Assembly: GCF_051020955.1 (NCBI RefSeq)
Contig: NC_135019.1
Span: 23,999,375-24,063,374, forward strand
Direction of reading: 5' to 3'
Length of the DNA stretch: 64,000 nucleotides
Source: Megalopta genalis
Taxonomy: Eukaryota; Arthropoda; Insecta; Hymenoptera; Halictidae
Shown here: piece by piece, positions 1-10,373 of the stretch
Layout of the letters: each line of letters begins with the position of its first letter
Position numbering within the stretch: position 1 is the first letter of the stretch
Notes under the pieces: model-generated
Told to the model about the DNA's origin: nothing
The model's input: the letters and a program-made list of their open reading frames with translations, nothing else
The model's database searches: none
Position numbers and translations under genes: made by a program

Positions 1-313
1 GCGAGACCGTATTTCCATCCAATATTTATAGTATTGATACTGATACGGTCGACTCGTGTAGAATAAATCCACAAAGAGTTAATAGAATACTCTCTCTCTC
101 TATGTCAACGCGCGTTCGATAAATTTCAATCAAATAAAGTTTTATGCGAAGAAGAAAGTGATCCAAAAAGAGACTTGAACAATGAAACTCAAAATATTAA
201 TCAGGTGAATGCTTTTCTATCTAGGCTTCAGCTTGAGGATTTTATAAATATTGTACTTATATTTAAATATATGTAGCTATATTTATAAATAATATATACA
301 TATTACTACTACT
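1..313. other. AT-rich, nothing recognised
   Basis: Low-complexity AT-rich DNA with a short CT run near position 90. No reading frame, RNA gene or repeat family was recognised. Confidence 0.6.
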
Positions 314-530
314 AATATATATTACTATGTTTAATGATTATTTAGTGATATTTTGTTGATTTTAATTATAGATGCTAGGCAATATTGCTGAATGTTTTAT
401 TTTGAAAGTATATATATAAAATAAAATAAAGTATATATATAAAATAAAACATTCAGCAATATTGCCTAGCATCTATAATTAAAATCAACAAAATATCACT
501 AAATAATCATTAAACATAGTAATATATATT
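314..530. repeat. Perfect 90-bp inverted repeat with 37-bp loop
   Basis: Positions 314-403 are the exact reverse complement of 441-530, with no mismatch over 90 bases. The 37-bp spacer (404-440) plus the start of the right arm consists of a 23-bp direct repeat present twice (405-427 and 428-450), differing only in the last base. A transcript would fold into one long hairpin. The arms show no recognisable transposon terminus and no clear target-site duplication, so it could be a recent inverted duplication, a small foldback element, a hairpin-RNA locus or an assembly or amplification artefact. The perfect identity points to recent origin or gene conversion. Confidence 0.95.
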
Positions 531-1132
531 GAACAAAAAATGACAATACACGACATTCACACGACATACATTAGGATGTTTCATAACACAAGCATATAAA
601 TAAATTTGCATATTATCCTGGCAATAAGAGATACAATCGTTGTCTAAAAATAACTTAACAAAGCCAATCTTCTCCAGAGCGTATTTATTATTTTGAAGTT
701 TTGAAACCATTCAAATGGCTACAGAAATAATTTCGATATCAGGAAACGCGAGAATATAAAACTCGATGCACGTGAATATGTTATTATATTTTACTCCATG
801 GTACCTTATTTAACCAAATTCACATTGAAAAGATAAATTGTATAACATCAACTACATTTTCAACATTTTTTACACTTTGTGAGAACTAATAAAATTAGGA
901 AGATGCGATAAATTAACGTAAAAATTAATTACAACAAAATGGTTGGAAGGAAATCTATTAGTTGTATATTATTGAACATTTTCTATTTATTGTAAAATAA
1001 ATTGTAATAAATTATATTGTAAAATAAAGATTCAACGAAATAAATCCTTATTCAAAATAACTATTATTTCAAATGAATCGGCATTATCTTTGTTACCAAT
1101 TAACGGTATTATTAATAACGGTTCGAAGTGAA
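531..1132. other. AT-rich, no gene seen
   Basis: AT-rich sequence with only short chance reading frames. Nothing recognised. Confidence 0.6.
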
Positions 1133-2115
1133 TTATTTCTTCTTTTCGTTTCTAATGAAATTTGTGTCCAGCTCTGATCGCACGAACGGCATATATCGGT
1201 CGAACAAATAACTAAACAGACAAGAGCAGGTTATTTCACTATTCTTATTGGTCAGTATTACGCGAATCCCCCCCAAAAGGAAGAGAGAATCGAGGGCACA
1301 CCGCGAAATGGTAAAAACGTGTCGGCCGGCAATAAGAAGCAAATAAGGTTTCCGCGTGTCGCGTAGCACAATGGCGTACACACCAGCTGTAAAGAACCGA
1401 TAGCTAATATTTGCATGCGTGCGAAACGGACGCCGGACGAGCCGAGGGATTACCGTGTGCGATGCATGTAAAAATGCCGAGCGTGCCCGTTCTTTGACCG
1501 TGCATGCACGGACGTTTACGATCGTGTCGTTAGCTAATATGATCGATGTAGACAGACGAGCCGGGCACGATCGATCGATGCATATCCGGGCCACTTAAGG
1601 GAACAGCGCGATTCCACGCGATTTGAATCTGATATGTCGTAACCGTAGCCAGGCGGAGAGCTCGCCTCCGATTGCGGGGACATTCGTCGGGAAAAGGGAA
1701 CGAGAGCCGTTTTCCCTGAACGGCGATCCCGCAATAAAATGTCCGCGTTTTCGAGGACCGTTCCACGCGGTTTCACTGCTTGCCTGTAAATCCTGATATT
1801 TATTCCTTATCACTCTCTATTACCTGTTGCCGCGAAATTAATGAAGCCCGGACTGTTGTAACGGCTCAGTAAAGACGAGCTTACGCGTTTTGCTACTTTG
1901 TATCCAGAAAGTGTGCACCCGCAAGTTGCACACTGCGGATCATTTTGTTTTTGGAAACGGGGCAACAGACTCTGTTTCGCACGAAATGTAAATGTGCGGT
2001 GCGGAAAAATTGTTCGCGTGCGGTTTCGCTGGTACGCGAACGGACCATATTACGAATCAGAAACCGTTTGTTTAGAGGAAGAACGGTTATGTCGAACATT
2101 CGGGTGCTTTTAATG
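1133..2115. other. GC-richer block, overlapping open frames, no gene recognised
   Basis: Base composition rises and CpG becomes frequent between about 1290 and 2070. Several overlapping frames on the minus strand stay open (longest 153 codons, 1133-1594), but the residues look like composition-driven translation, rich in Arg, Ser and Ile, with no domain or motif. It could hide a small exon or regulatory DNA. There is no direct support for either. Confidence 0.45.
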
Positions 2116-2235
2116 AATTTCGGCATTCGAACAGTTCATTTGTTTTATAAATACGTACATACATGCTTTTTGTATTGCTCTGGTTTACACGATTATTCTC
2201 TTCTTCTGAGTATCAAAATATGTTGCTTTTAGTTG

Positions 2236-2369
2236 TACAGTAGAGACTTCTTTATCCGGACATTTATTTTTATAATATTCTGGTATCCAAACGTTCTATT
2301 ATCTAATCACTCTATTATTTAAATACATTATCGCCCCCCCTAATAGAGGACTTGAGTTTCTCTACTGTA
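2236..2369. mobile_element. Short MITE, pogo/Tigger-like ends
   Basis: A 134-bp segment is bounded by inverted ends: TACAGTAGAGA at 2236 and TCTCTACTGTA at 2359-2369. If the outer TA on each side is the target duplication, the element proper begins with CAGT and ends with ACTG. The left interior has a phrase like 'TTTATCCGGACATTTAT', typical in style of pogo/Tigger-derived elements. There is no coding capacity. The superfamily is inferred from the ends only. Confidence 0.6.
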
Positions 2370-4686
2370 TATTAGATTACAAAGTAAAATTAAGATAATT
2401 TAAGATTATGAATGTAAAATTTCCAACTGGCGAAAATTATTAACGAAAAATAGGGATCCCTAAATGACTCCTGCATTTTGAAATAAATGCAGAACAATTT
2501 TATTTTGCATAAGAATCCGCAGTCACTTCAGAACTTTGCAGTAAAGGAATCCTTAACTAAATTAAAAAATACAAGACACGTTTTGAAGAGGAGAAGCGAG
2601 ACTGTGAAATGAAATGAAATGCGTGCATAACAAAAATTTCATGTCAAGATAAATATTCCGCTTCGAAGGTAAGCTTACGCTTACCAAGTGCAACCCAAAA
2701 CATATATGTATTTGAACTGAAGCTGGCCCTAGATTGTTTTTCGATTCCATTATGGTAATATCGGAATTACTTATTACAAATATCCCATAGAGTATCTACG
2801 TTTGTTACATTATTCATTTGGAGTTAATATTGTCACTAGACTGATCATGTGTTGACAACAAAGATGAGCAGATGAAATACCGAACTGTGACACTGATATT
2901 CTATCGGTTTTAATTCATCCAAGCTATCCAGAGGAGAAGTATATTTTTATTTCACTGTGGCTACTTGCAATCAAGTGTCTTTTAACTAAATTCTTTTGGT
3001 CAATCAGAGTATTCTCGTTTTAACTCCATTAATGTCAATAATTTCAATTATTTCCCTATATATATTATCTCTATATACATGAAAGTATTCGAACACTAGT
3101 ATAACTCTGACTTCTAAGCTATATATTTAAATAAATATTCATTGAAGAGAAAAAATCCCCCCTTTACGGATTTAAAATCAACGTCTTAATAAAACTTCGA
3201 ATTTTCGAAGAAAATTCTTCGAATATTATGATAAGAAAGACATCGAATTTTCGCGCCATAAAAGTATTCGAACACCTCATAAAATTATGTTGAAAAGTTA
3301 TAAATATAAATTTTTTTAAATTTTCACTACTACTTTTATACTTCTACTATTTAGGAATATTTTAAAAAGTTTGACGTTTTAAAAATTATTGTTTATTTAT
3401 GATCGTTGTCGTTTCATATCTCCATTTTACACGATTTTATGATTTGTTTGTATTATGTATTTTTTTATTGCAACTTGTATGACCCAATCCACTTTATGGG
3501 GAAGAACAGTCGTGCAGAAGCCACGTGTATATATAATTTGTTGTCATAATTTGTTAATGCATCTGAAGAAATTTGTAAAAGTAGAATGCATTTTTAGTAT
3601 TGATGTAATATGGGAAAAATCAACCAAAAAGGCATTCAAATTTTACAAATTTCTTTCGCACATAAGATTCTTCCATTTAATAATTTTTCTTTTAAATTCC
3701 TAGTTTAATTCTGCATCGAACAAGCTTGAAATTTAACTTGTTGAGTTACACGTGACTCATATATGGAAGACACTAATATTTAACTATTTTTAAAAATTCA
3801 TGTTTATTCGATCACATTTAAACAAATTGAATATTACTAAGCTCTTTAGAATAGACGAAAGTTACGCTAATATTTTCTATCGTCAATTTTAGCTTTCTAG
3901 TTTCGGTATAATTAATTTAATTTTCTTTGATGCAGCGTGTATGTTTAGGGTCGATATTTGGCGCGTTAACGTGTTAGTAATAAAATCTAGAAACAAGCTT
4001 CTTCCTCACCCGGTGAAGATACCCATGCAAATGCAGCGAATAAATATCGTAGAGTATTCCGAGATAGCGATCCTGCTCAGTGAATTTTCTTGCGCATCAG
4101 CCATTAATTATGAATACAGGCGTCACGAAAGATCTGTTTCCAATCGGTCGGAACGTTTGTCAATCTGCGTTCGGCAGGCAGCTCACGCGGATAAGTTTCT
4201 CGAACGGTCGAGATGAGAGAAGGTACAACTTAACTTTTCTCCCGGTAAAACCGTCAGCGAACTCGTGGAAAGGGAATTTACGAGGAGGCACGGTTACGCT
4301 GCTGAAGAATGGCGAGTTCACCTTAAAAAACGAATAAACAGTTTCGCAGGCAGTGCTTTAGTGTGAACGATGGAAGCGAAGCGGAGCAAAATGGCTCGGC
4401 GGAAACAATAGCCGGGATGTTTCAACCGATTCGGTACGTCTTAAGACAGCGACATGGCCGCTGTCAGGATTTCAATGGCCGGAAAGAACGATGCAAAATT
4501 AAAACTGTCTCGGCTATTATTGCCGGCTTCCAGCCGAGGAACAGAACGTCGATCGCTGGAACACAAGGACGGTTTATAAATAGCAATATTCGGTGCCCTC
4601 ATAATTGATTATGACTAATTGGAGTTATTTTTCTGCGCGAAGCGACGTCGAGTATCATTCGATGCTGCCATGTTATTCTTGTATCG
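2370..4686. other. AT-rich stretch, short direct repeat, no gene recognised
   Basis: Mostly AT-rich. A 14-nt phrase, AAAGTATTCGAACA, occurs twice (about 3081 and 3261), and a small palindrome of the form CGAAGAA-AA-TTCTTCG lies near 3206. The phrase resembles ends I associate with Tc1-like elements, but no transposase is readable nearby. A moderately GC-richer patch at 4130-4560 has short overlapping frames without recognisable content. Confidence 0.5.
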
Positions 4687-5435
4687 TAACCCTTCAACCG
4701 CGGGCACGATGAACTTTGTGTTGTAAATATTTTGTAAAATTGTACAAAGAAAACAGAATGTAAAAAGATAAAAAAGAAATTTGTATCTGTTTTTGTTGCG
4801 GCTACCTCTGGTGCTCGCCAACAGATGGATATCTTTCCCGCAACTATCTGACTCGTCACCGGTTTGTATACAGGGTGTCATGTAACTTGTGGTACAACTG
4901 GATATGGGCTGATTCAAGGTAAAAAAATAAGTCGAAAAAAAGGATAACATTTTTTCATTTAAGGCTCCGTTTTCGAGAAAAAATAGGTCGAACAAATAAT
5001 AATATTCAATAGGAATTAAGTAGTATGTCTGGTTATGACATTCCAATTCTATTTCTCGTGATAGTCAAATCACACGAACTTGACACGTCTTTCAACTCAG
5101 TTTTCTCGAAAACGGAGCCTTAAATGAAAAAGTGTTATTCTTCTTTCCGATTGTGCCACCAGTTACATGACGCCCTGTATATTTATTCGCTTAAAAAGTT
5201 ACATTTCTAGTGATGATATTCATTTTCTAAGGCAGAGTTCGCTAGATAGCCTTACTAATGAGTCCTGTAGCGGGACCATGACGAAACGTTCCGCTCCTTT
5301 CCCTTCACATTTTCATCATTCACTGCGTCACTTATTATGTTCTCTTAAATTCTTAGAGCGCATCTGCATACGAAATAAAACAAGCCCACGATTTCGTACC
5401 GAAAATCAAAAACTCACCCGCGGTTAGAGGGTTAA
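4687..5435. mobile_element. Candidate outer TIR element interrupted by a MITE
   Basis: The left end reads TAACCCTTCAACCGCGGG (4687-4704). The right end, reverse-complemented, reads TTAACCCTCTAACCGCGGG (5417-5435). These short, GC-containing ends sit in otherwise AT-rich DNA and bracket the better-supported MITE at 4869-5179. The right end carries TTAA and the left only GTAA, so a piggyBac-like TTAA target is possible but not proven. The ends are only about 18 bp, so this is weaker than its neighbour. Confidence 0.4.
4869..5179. mobile_element. 311-bp MITE with long TIRs and TA target duplication
   Basis: The left end TACAGGGTGTCATGTAACT matches the right end, reverse-complemented TACAGGGCGTCATGTAACT, at 18 of 19 positions. 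Similarity continues inward through a shared segment (CATTTAAGGCTCCGTTTTCG, left arm near 4958; mirrored near 5107), so the element is almost entirely two arms. TA dinucleotides at 4867-4868 and 5180-5181 fit a TA target duplication, as in Tc1/mariner-type insertion. The left arm has about 30 extra bases. It has no coding capacity. Confidence 0.85.
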
Positions 5436-6555
5436 TGGTATATTATCTTGCCCAATTAGATCGCCGCGAATGAAATTTCTTAGTATTTAATTCTCTCTTT
5501 CATTTCTGTCGATCTATACGAAAATTTTTCGATAAGAGAGGATGTAAACATTCTTCTGAAATAATATGAATTTAATGTAGTCTTAAAAATCGTGACCTGC
5601 TGTACCAACTTTGGAGCTAATAGATTCATAATTCCTTATTAGAATTGATGGAGGCATTAATCTTTTAGAAGCCAAGACTAAACGATAGATCGTAATACGA
5701 ATCTATACGTAAAAGATTTAGTGAAAAATTAGATTATTTGCCGACGACAATGAATTTGATGGAAATTTTTATTGCTAGATTTAACCTGCAGGTTTACTAT
5801 CTTGTCGAGAGATTTTTATCACCGTTGGTTCAAAGATTTAGTTATTTTAAGTGGCGAAAGGTAAGCGATGTAATGGTGCTGGAAAAGTAATTTGGTACAG
5901 AATTTAGTCAGTAAACAAGTCTCGTGACAGAGTGCATTTTTGGCATTGCGTTTCATACGAATATCCTGTAGATAAATCTCCAGCGGAGGTGGTTGAAAAT
6001 TTGTGACATGTTTTTGGAGCCGAATCGCTGTATTACACGCGCCGTGCCAAGAGGGTTTCGAAAATTCTGATTTGAAGATTTTAAACTTGACAATTAAACA
6101 CATGACGTTCGAATACGTCATAAATAATCATTTTATTACGTGCAGCTGACGCTTTTTGCATGCTTTATATTCATTAGCAATTGAATACAATCGAGTAAAA
6201 ATTGATCCCTTTTGTTATAGATTTTGCTACCTTCCTGATATACTATTATTTGTTGTATTTAGGTTTCACGATTGCAATATTTGATTAACTACTTACTTTA
6301 TATAATGTTCTTACTTTATGTTCTTTATAGTATTCTTTATAGGTATGTCATGGTGGCTACTTTATTTTTAACAAGTTAAAACAAGTTTAAAATATATAGA
6401 ATCATACTCATCTGTTTCGTGTTTACTTCAAAAAAGAAATTATTTCTGTTTAAAATCCGTACGACTTTAGACACAACAGTGAACAAAGAAACTAACTGAA
6501 TATTTTCTGAAAAATATGACTGCGTATCTGTATGCAAAATAAGTTTAATCTTATC
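5436..6555. other. AT-rich, no gene recognised
   Basis: A 100-codon minus-strand frame (5819-6121) is open but shows no motif. Nothing else stands out. Confidence 0.55.
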
Positions 6556-6559
6556 ACTA

Positions 6560-6611
6560 TTTGAAATTACACCTACTCATTTATGCCATAAACGCATAAA
6601 ATTCACAGTCC
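6560..6611 (+). repeat. Dispersed repeat, GCATAAA family, copy 1
   Basis: The sequence runs TTGAAATTACACCTACTCAT, then TTATGCC, then AACGCATAAAATTCACAG. It aligns with copies at 18730-18815 and 47640-47728 on the same strand. Shorter matches on the opposite strand are at 18928-18960, 60470-60492 and 63298-63320. It lies directly against the MITE at 6612. Its origin is unknown. Confidence 0.6.
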
Positions 6612-6822
6612 ACAGTTAATTCTCACCAACTGTCCCTCAGCTTGTAAACAAGAATGGACAATTTGGAAAGAGGAGATACGAGCCTCGCGGTACATTTTTA
6701 TAGTCGCCGATTATCAACAACTATAAAAACGAGCCGCGAAGCTCGATTAATCGTATCTCCTCTTCCAAAATTGTCCATTTTTCTGTTTACAAGCCGAGGG
6801 ACAATTGCAGAGAATTTACTGT
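6612..6822. mobile_element. 211-bp MITE, family of three copies in window
   Basis: The ends ACAGTTAATTCTC and (reverse-complemented) ACAGTAAATTCTC form terminal inverted repeats. Complementarity continues through TTGTCCCTC, TGTAAAC and a segment around GGACAATTT, giving arms of about 80 bp around a core containing AACTATAAAAACGAGCCG. Related copies lie at 51645-51809 and 56063-56166. The CAGT...ACTG terminus suggests a pogo/Tigger-like parent, but the flanks do not show a clean TA duplication. No coding sequence. Confidence 0.8.
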
Positions 6823-6959
6823 ACTTCTAACTTCAGTGTTTGTGAGAGACAGAACGAGAAAGGATTCAATCAATCTCTCTAGCATAAAATAACGATTCGC
6901 ATAATTTGATTAAGTTCCGCAGAATTGCAATCGGAATTTGGCAAATAGAAGACGTCGGT

Positions 6960-7440
6960 AAAGACGAATGAAACGCGAAGTTTCAGACCGTCAAGCGGAT
7001 CGATGTTATTTAGGCGAGGGGAGGTTTATGCAGCCGGCAGCGATCACGATCGTCCGCGTCTCTGTCCGGGAATGCTTTGCGAATACGGTCCGATTGGCCG
7101 CGTGCATTTTCCAGTTCGCAACGACGACCGCGAAACTCCGGCCGGTTCCAGCGCGACCCCAAAACTTTATAAATTGCCGACGTCGACGGGATCTCGCGAC
7201 ACGGTTTCAATATTCCGCACGCACACGTCCGCCGGAAGTTACTCGGTTTGTGGGCCATATTGGGACCCGTGTCGATCATCGAACTGGGAAGACACTGCGG
7301 TCGAGATATATTCTCGTTTCGCGCCGCCGATAGAAAGAGTCGATCCTCGAATATCGTCCTTTTTCCTTTTGCTATCGGCTTCGCGGAAACCATCGACCGA
7401 ATCTCTATGAGCTTTGCAACTGGACCGTGTATGCTCATGC
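6960..7440. other. GC-richer block, no gene recognised
   Basis: CpG-rich segment with long overlapping open frames on both strands (121 and 135 codons plus, 142 codons minus). Mutual overlap on both strands is what GC-rich non-coding DNA gives, and none of the translations shows a domain, signal peptide or repeat I recognise. Confidence 0.45.
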
Positions 7441-8235
7441 AAATCAGTGTTCCTGGAAAAAATTAATGATAAAGTTCCTCTCTTAGAGGATTTCAATCAC
7501 GCACTATTTATTCCGTATGCTTTGAATATTCAAGGGATTCTCTTGGAGCTCGTGATTCATCTGTGCTTACCCTATTTATTTTGTGAAATTCGACGGTTCT
7601 ATCCAGCACATTTTTTAGTCATTTTATACTTTGAGTGGTTCGCTTGGGACTTTGATTATGAGTGAACAAAAAGTTGCAGCAACGTAAAAATTAATCGTAT
7701 GGAATCATATGTAATGTTTGAATATCTTAATTATCTGTGCGAGGATTGATTTGATTGATCGAGTCCAAATTCAATATAATGTCCACATCGCACAAAATGA
7801 TATTGCTGTCGAGCATTTTCATAGAGATCGTTGCAGTATTAAAAATACACGCACTTTGCAAATAGACGAGTTTACCTCGATACAGTTTATGCAATTTCGC
7901 AACGTAAGCGAATGCTAGCTGAGCGACCATTGTGCCAATGCGGAAATTACGTAACATAGTTGGTACAGTTGCACATGGCATCATCAATGAATTTAATGGA
8001 CCTATCTTGCAATCATGTGACCGATTACACCATTTGTAAAATAGACGTGTAACAAGCAGCAAATTGAAATCTGTAACTTCTACAACGTTGCCTGCAAATA
8101 GTTACGAATCGAATTGATCCGAAAACAAAGGATTCCACAACCGTGAACTATCCGTGCCCAATTTTTATAGCGATTCAAAACGATACCGTTTAATAGCGGA
8201 ATTGTACGTTTCGTAACGATTATTGATTATTCGTC
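7441..8235. other. No gene recognised
   Basis: AT-rich DNA. A 111-codon minus-strand frame (7727-8062) shows no motif and is probably chance. Confidence 0.5.
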
Positions 8236-8375
8236 ATAAATTATTCTATTTATTCGAATAAAACCTCATCCGGAAAAATGTTCATCTAAATAAATTTTTA
8301 TTCGATTGGACATTTATCGGATAGCGTCGAATAATGTTTCATTCGACAAGTCTTTATCTCTTATCCCTGATAAGT
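8236..8375 (+). repeat. ATTCGAATAA-rich dispersed repeat, copy 1
   Basis: Contains TATTTATTCGAATAA followed by TAAATTTTTATTCG, ACATTTATCGGATA and GCGTCGAATAA. The same order recurs at 9405-9845. The match is imperfect but collinear, so this is a repeated element rather than chance composition. No termini are clear. Confidence 0.55.
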
Positions 8376-8564
8376 GGCGCCACGATGAATCTTCTTTTAT
8401 GTGATACATATAATGTTGAAATATTATCTGCAATAGATAAGTTACAGTGTATAACCATGTTTGACATGTCAATTGCGACAGGGGTCACTGTTTCAATTGA
8501 CGATGGTAATAATACAAAATTTTAGATATTGACATTTGTTTTAAATTATATATATTTCTATCAA

Positions 8565-8635
8565 TTTGGGCGCGCCGGTCACCGGTGGCCCCCATGGCAT
8601 CACCGCCAAGTTAAGTGCCGGTCAACGTGTTAATA
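8565..8635 (-). repeat. Short GC-rich repeat fragment (CACGTTGA...GTCACCGG type)
   Basis: On the minus strand it reads ATTAACACGTTGACCGGCAC and further in GGGGGCCACCGGTGACC. The segment at about 51430-51475 (TAATACGTTGAGTACC, then GTCGGTTCACACATGGGTGA) is arranged the same way, which suggests a diverged repeat family. Two short matches are weak evidence. Confidence 0.35.
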
Positions 8636-9404
8636 GAAACGTGCATTGAGTTTGTTTTCTAAATGACAATAAATTATTATAAAAGGAAAAGACGGCTTCA
8701 ACGAAATTATTGAACGAACTTTCTCTGCCTACACGACAGTAGACAATAAATCATGTGATAAATGAAACGGCGTTATTGTTATTGCTGTATAAAAGACCGA
8801 ATAAAATTCTGGAGTGTTTGTGTAGTAGCGGTTCACAAGTAGATACAACAATCTTTTGAGGAAATGCCTGGACTCGATGCAAGTAGTTTGGCAAAGAAGT
8901 AGGACGAACAAGCACAAGTGGTGGCCGTACACCCTTCGCTGTAGCGAACTATTTACAAACTCTTTGTATTGTTGTTCAGTGAAGTTCCTACAAAGCCTTC
9001 TATATGTGAAAGCTCCTTCAGTGTGCTCTGAAAGATCCTTAAACAGGTATTATGGAGCTGAATCTTCCGCGTTTCACTGGTTATGAGATACTTCAGCTGA
9101 TCGACTTATCCTGTTACTAGGTGCCTCCTATTTCAATGCTCTGTTACATTTTGTAAGAATAATTAGCTATAATACAATTATAATTTATTTCCTTCCGAAG
9201 TGCAGTTTTCTTAACGATGTAATTTACAGTTAAATACTTCTTATGAAATCGTCTAGCGGCATCAATTATTTCAGTCGTGAACCAGTAAATGGTTTTCAGT
9301 AACATTATTTAATAATTTCGTTTGGGATTCACACGTAGAAAAAGATTATGTAAATTTTTTTTAATGAAAATGAATTCTTTTCAGTCGAATTTACTCGTAA
9401 TTTA
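8636..9404. other. No gene recognised
   Basis: Mixed AT-rich DNA with short frames only. Confidence 0.55.
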
Positions 9405-9845
9405 CTCGTAAAAAATTATTCTATCTATTTATTCGAATAATTCTCTATTTCTGAGTCGAATACAAACTTCCTTTGCACACCGGAGAAAGATTATTTAGTT
9501 ATGCATGAATGATCAATTCACCCAAAAGTAACAAATTTTTAGATGCAGCAGTTGAAAGAAAAGTTACGACAATTTACTAATAAACGATGGAAAACACTGT
9601 ATTTTATAATTTTTATTCAAATCAATTATTTTTCGAATTAATTCCTACGCAAATAAATTCTTATTCGAATAACGAATGACTAATTCGAACGAATTTTATT
9701 TGATTAAAATCTTATTCGGACAATCGTTATCGAGATAAATTTTTATCCGTTTGAATATTTATCCGATAACGTCGAATAAAATATCATTCGTTGATCTCGC
9801 TTATCCTTAATACGTCGTCCGAATAAAATTTGTCCAACTCTTTCT
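9405..9845 (+). repeat. ATTCGAATAA-rich dispersed repeat, copy 2
   Basis: Longer relative of 8236-8375. The opening (AAATTATTCTATCTATTTAT) and the closing part (GAGATAAATTTTTATCC, ATTTATCCGATAACGTCGAA) align with copy 1, separated here by about 250 extra bases that also hold ATTCGAATAA-like palindromes. It ends near CCGAATAAAATTTGTCC. Superfamily unknown. Confidence 0.55.
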
Positions 9846-9859
9846 TTTTCCCAAGAATA

Positions 9860-10330
9860 TTCGTCTTACGAAATCGGCGTTCGAGTTCCGTACAATAATG
9901 CGGATATTCCGGCAAAATATTGACAAACACGAGCGGCAGAGCTTTGGTCGGCGAGAGAATAGTCGATTTTATTTGTCAGGAGCTCAAAAAGACGAGGAAG
10001 AACGCACGGTCGAGGAGAATGCAAAGGGGGCGAGAAAAAGGGGAGAAGAAAAATTACAGGACGCGTGACACGGGTTAAAAGCGAGACGTGCGGTCATCCA
10101 GGCTTAATTACGTATGCAAGCAACACGAGCATCCTATGTGACGGCCCCGCCTGAAGCTGGAGTGGTCCCGAGCCAACGGTCAGGGTCATAAAAGGAAACA
10201 TTCTAATTGAATTCGTGCTTTGTGTTGGATTTTAAGTGAAATAAATATTTTCGCGGCATGTGGCCGTTTCGCCGGTTCATCCTCCGCTTTCCTGCCCGAT
10301 CCTACTGAAAGGTAATTGCAGCACTGCGGA
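9860..10330. other. GC-richer block, no gene recognised
   Basis: Composition rises again up to the left edge of the mariner. A purine-rich patch (GAGGAGAATGCAAAGG..., about 10012-10052) is present. No coding signal. Confidence 0.45.
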
Positions 10331-10373
10331 CGTTTACGCAGCCGAAATACATTGGATGATGCTAAATGAAATA

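Noticed and set aside
3455..3703. 82-residue plus frame near the AAAGTATTCGAACA repeats as a Tc1 transposase
   Set aside because: No helix-turn-helix, GRP link or catalytic motif; the repeats alone do not make it a transposase.
7010..7438. 142-residue minus frame in the GC-richer block
   Set aside because: Both strands are open across the same bases and there is no domain; expected in GC-rich DNA.
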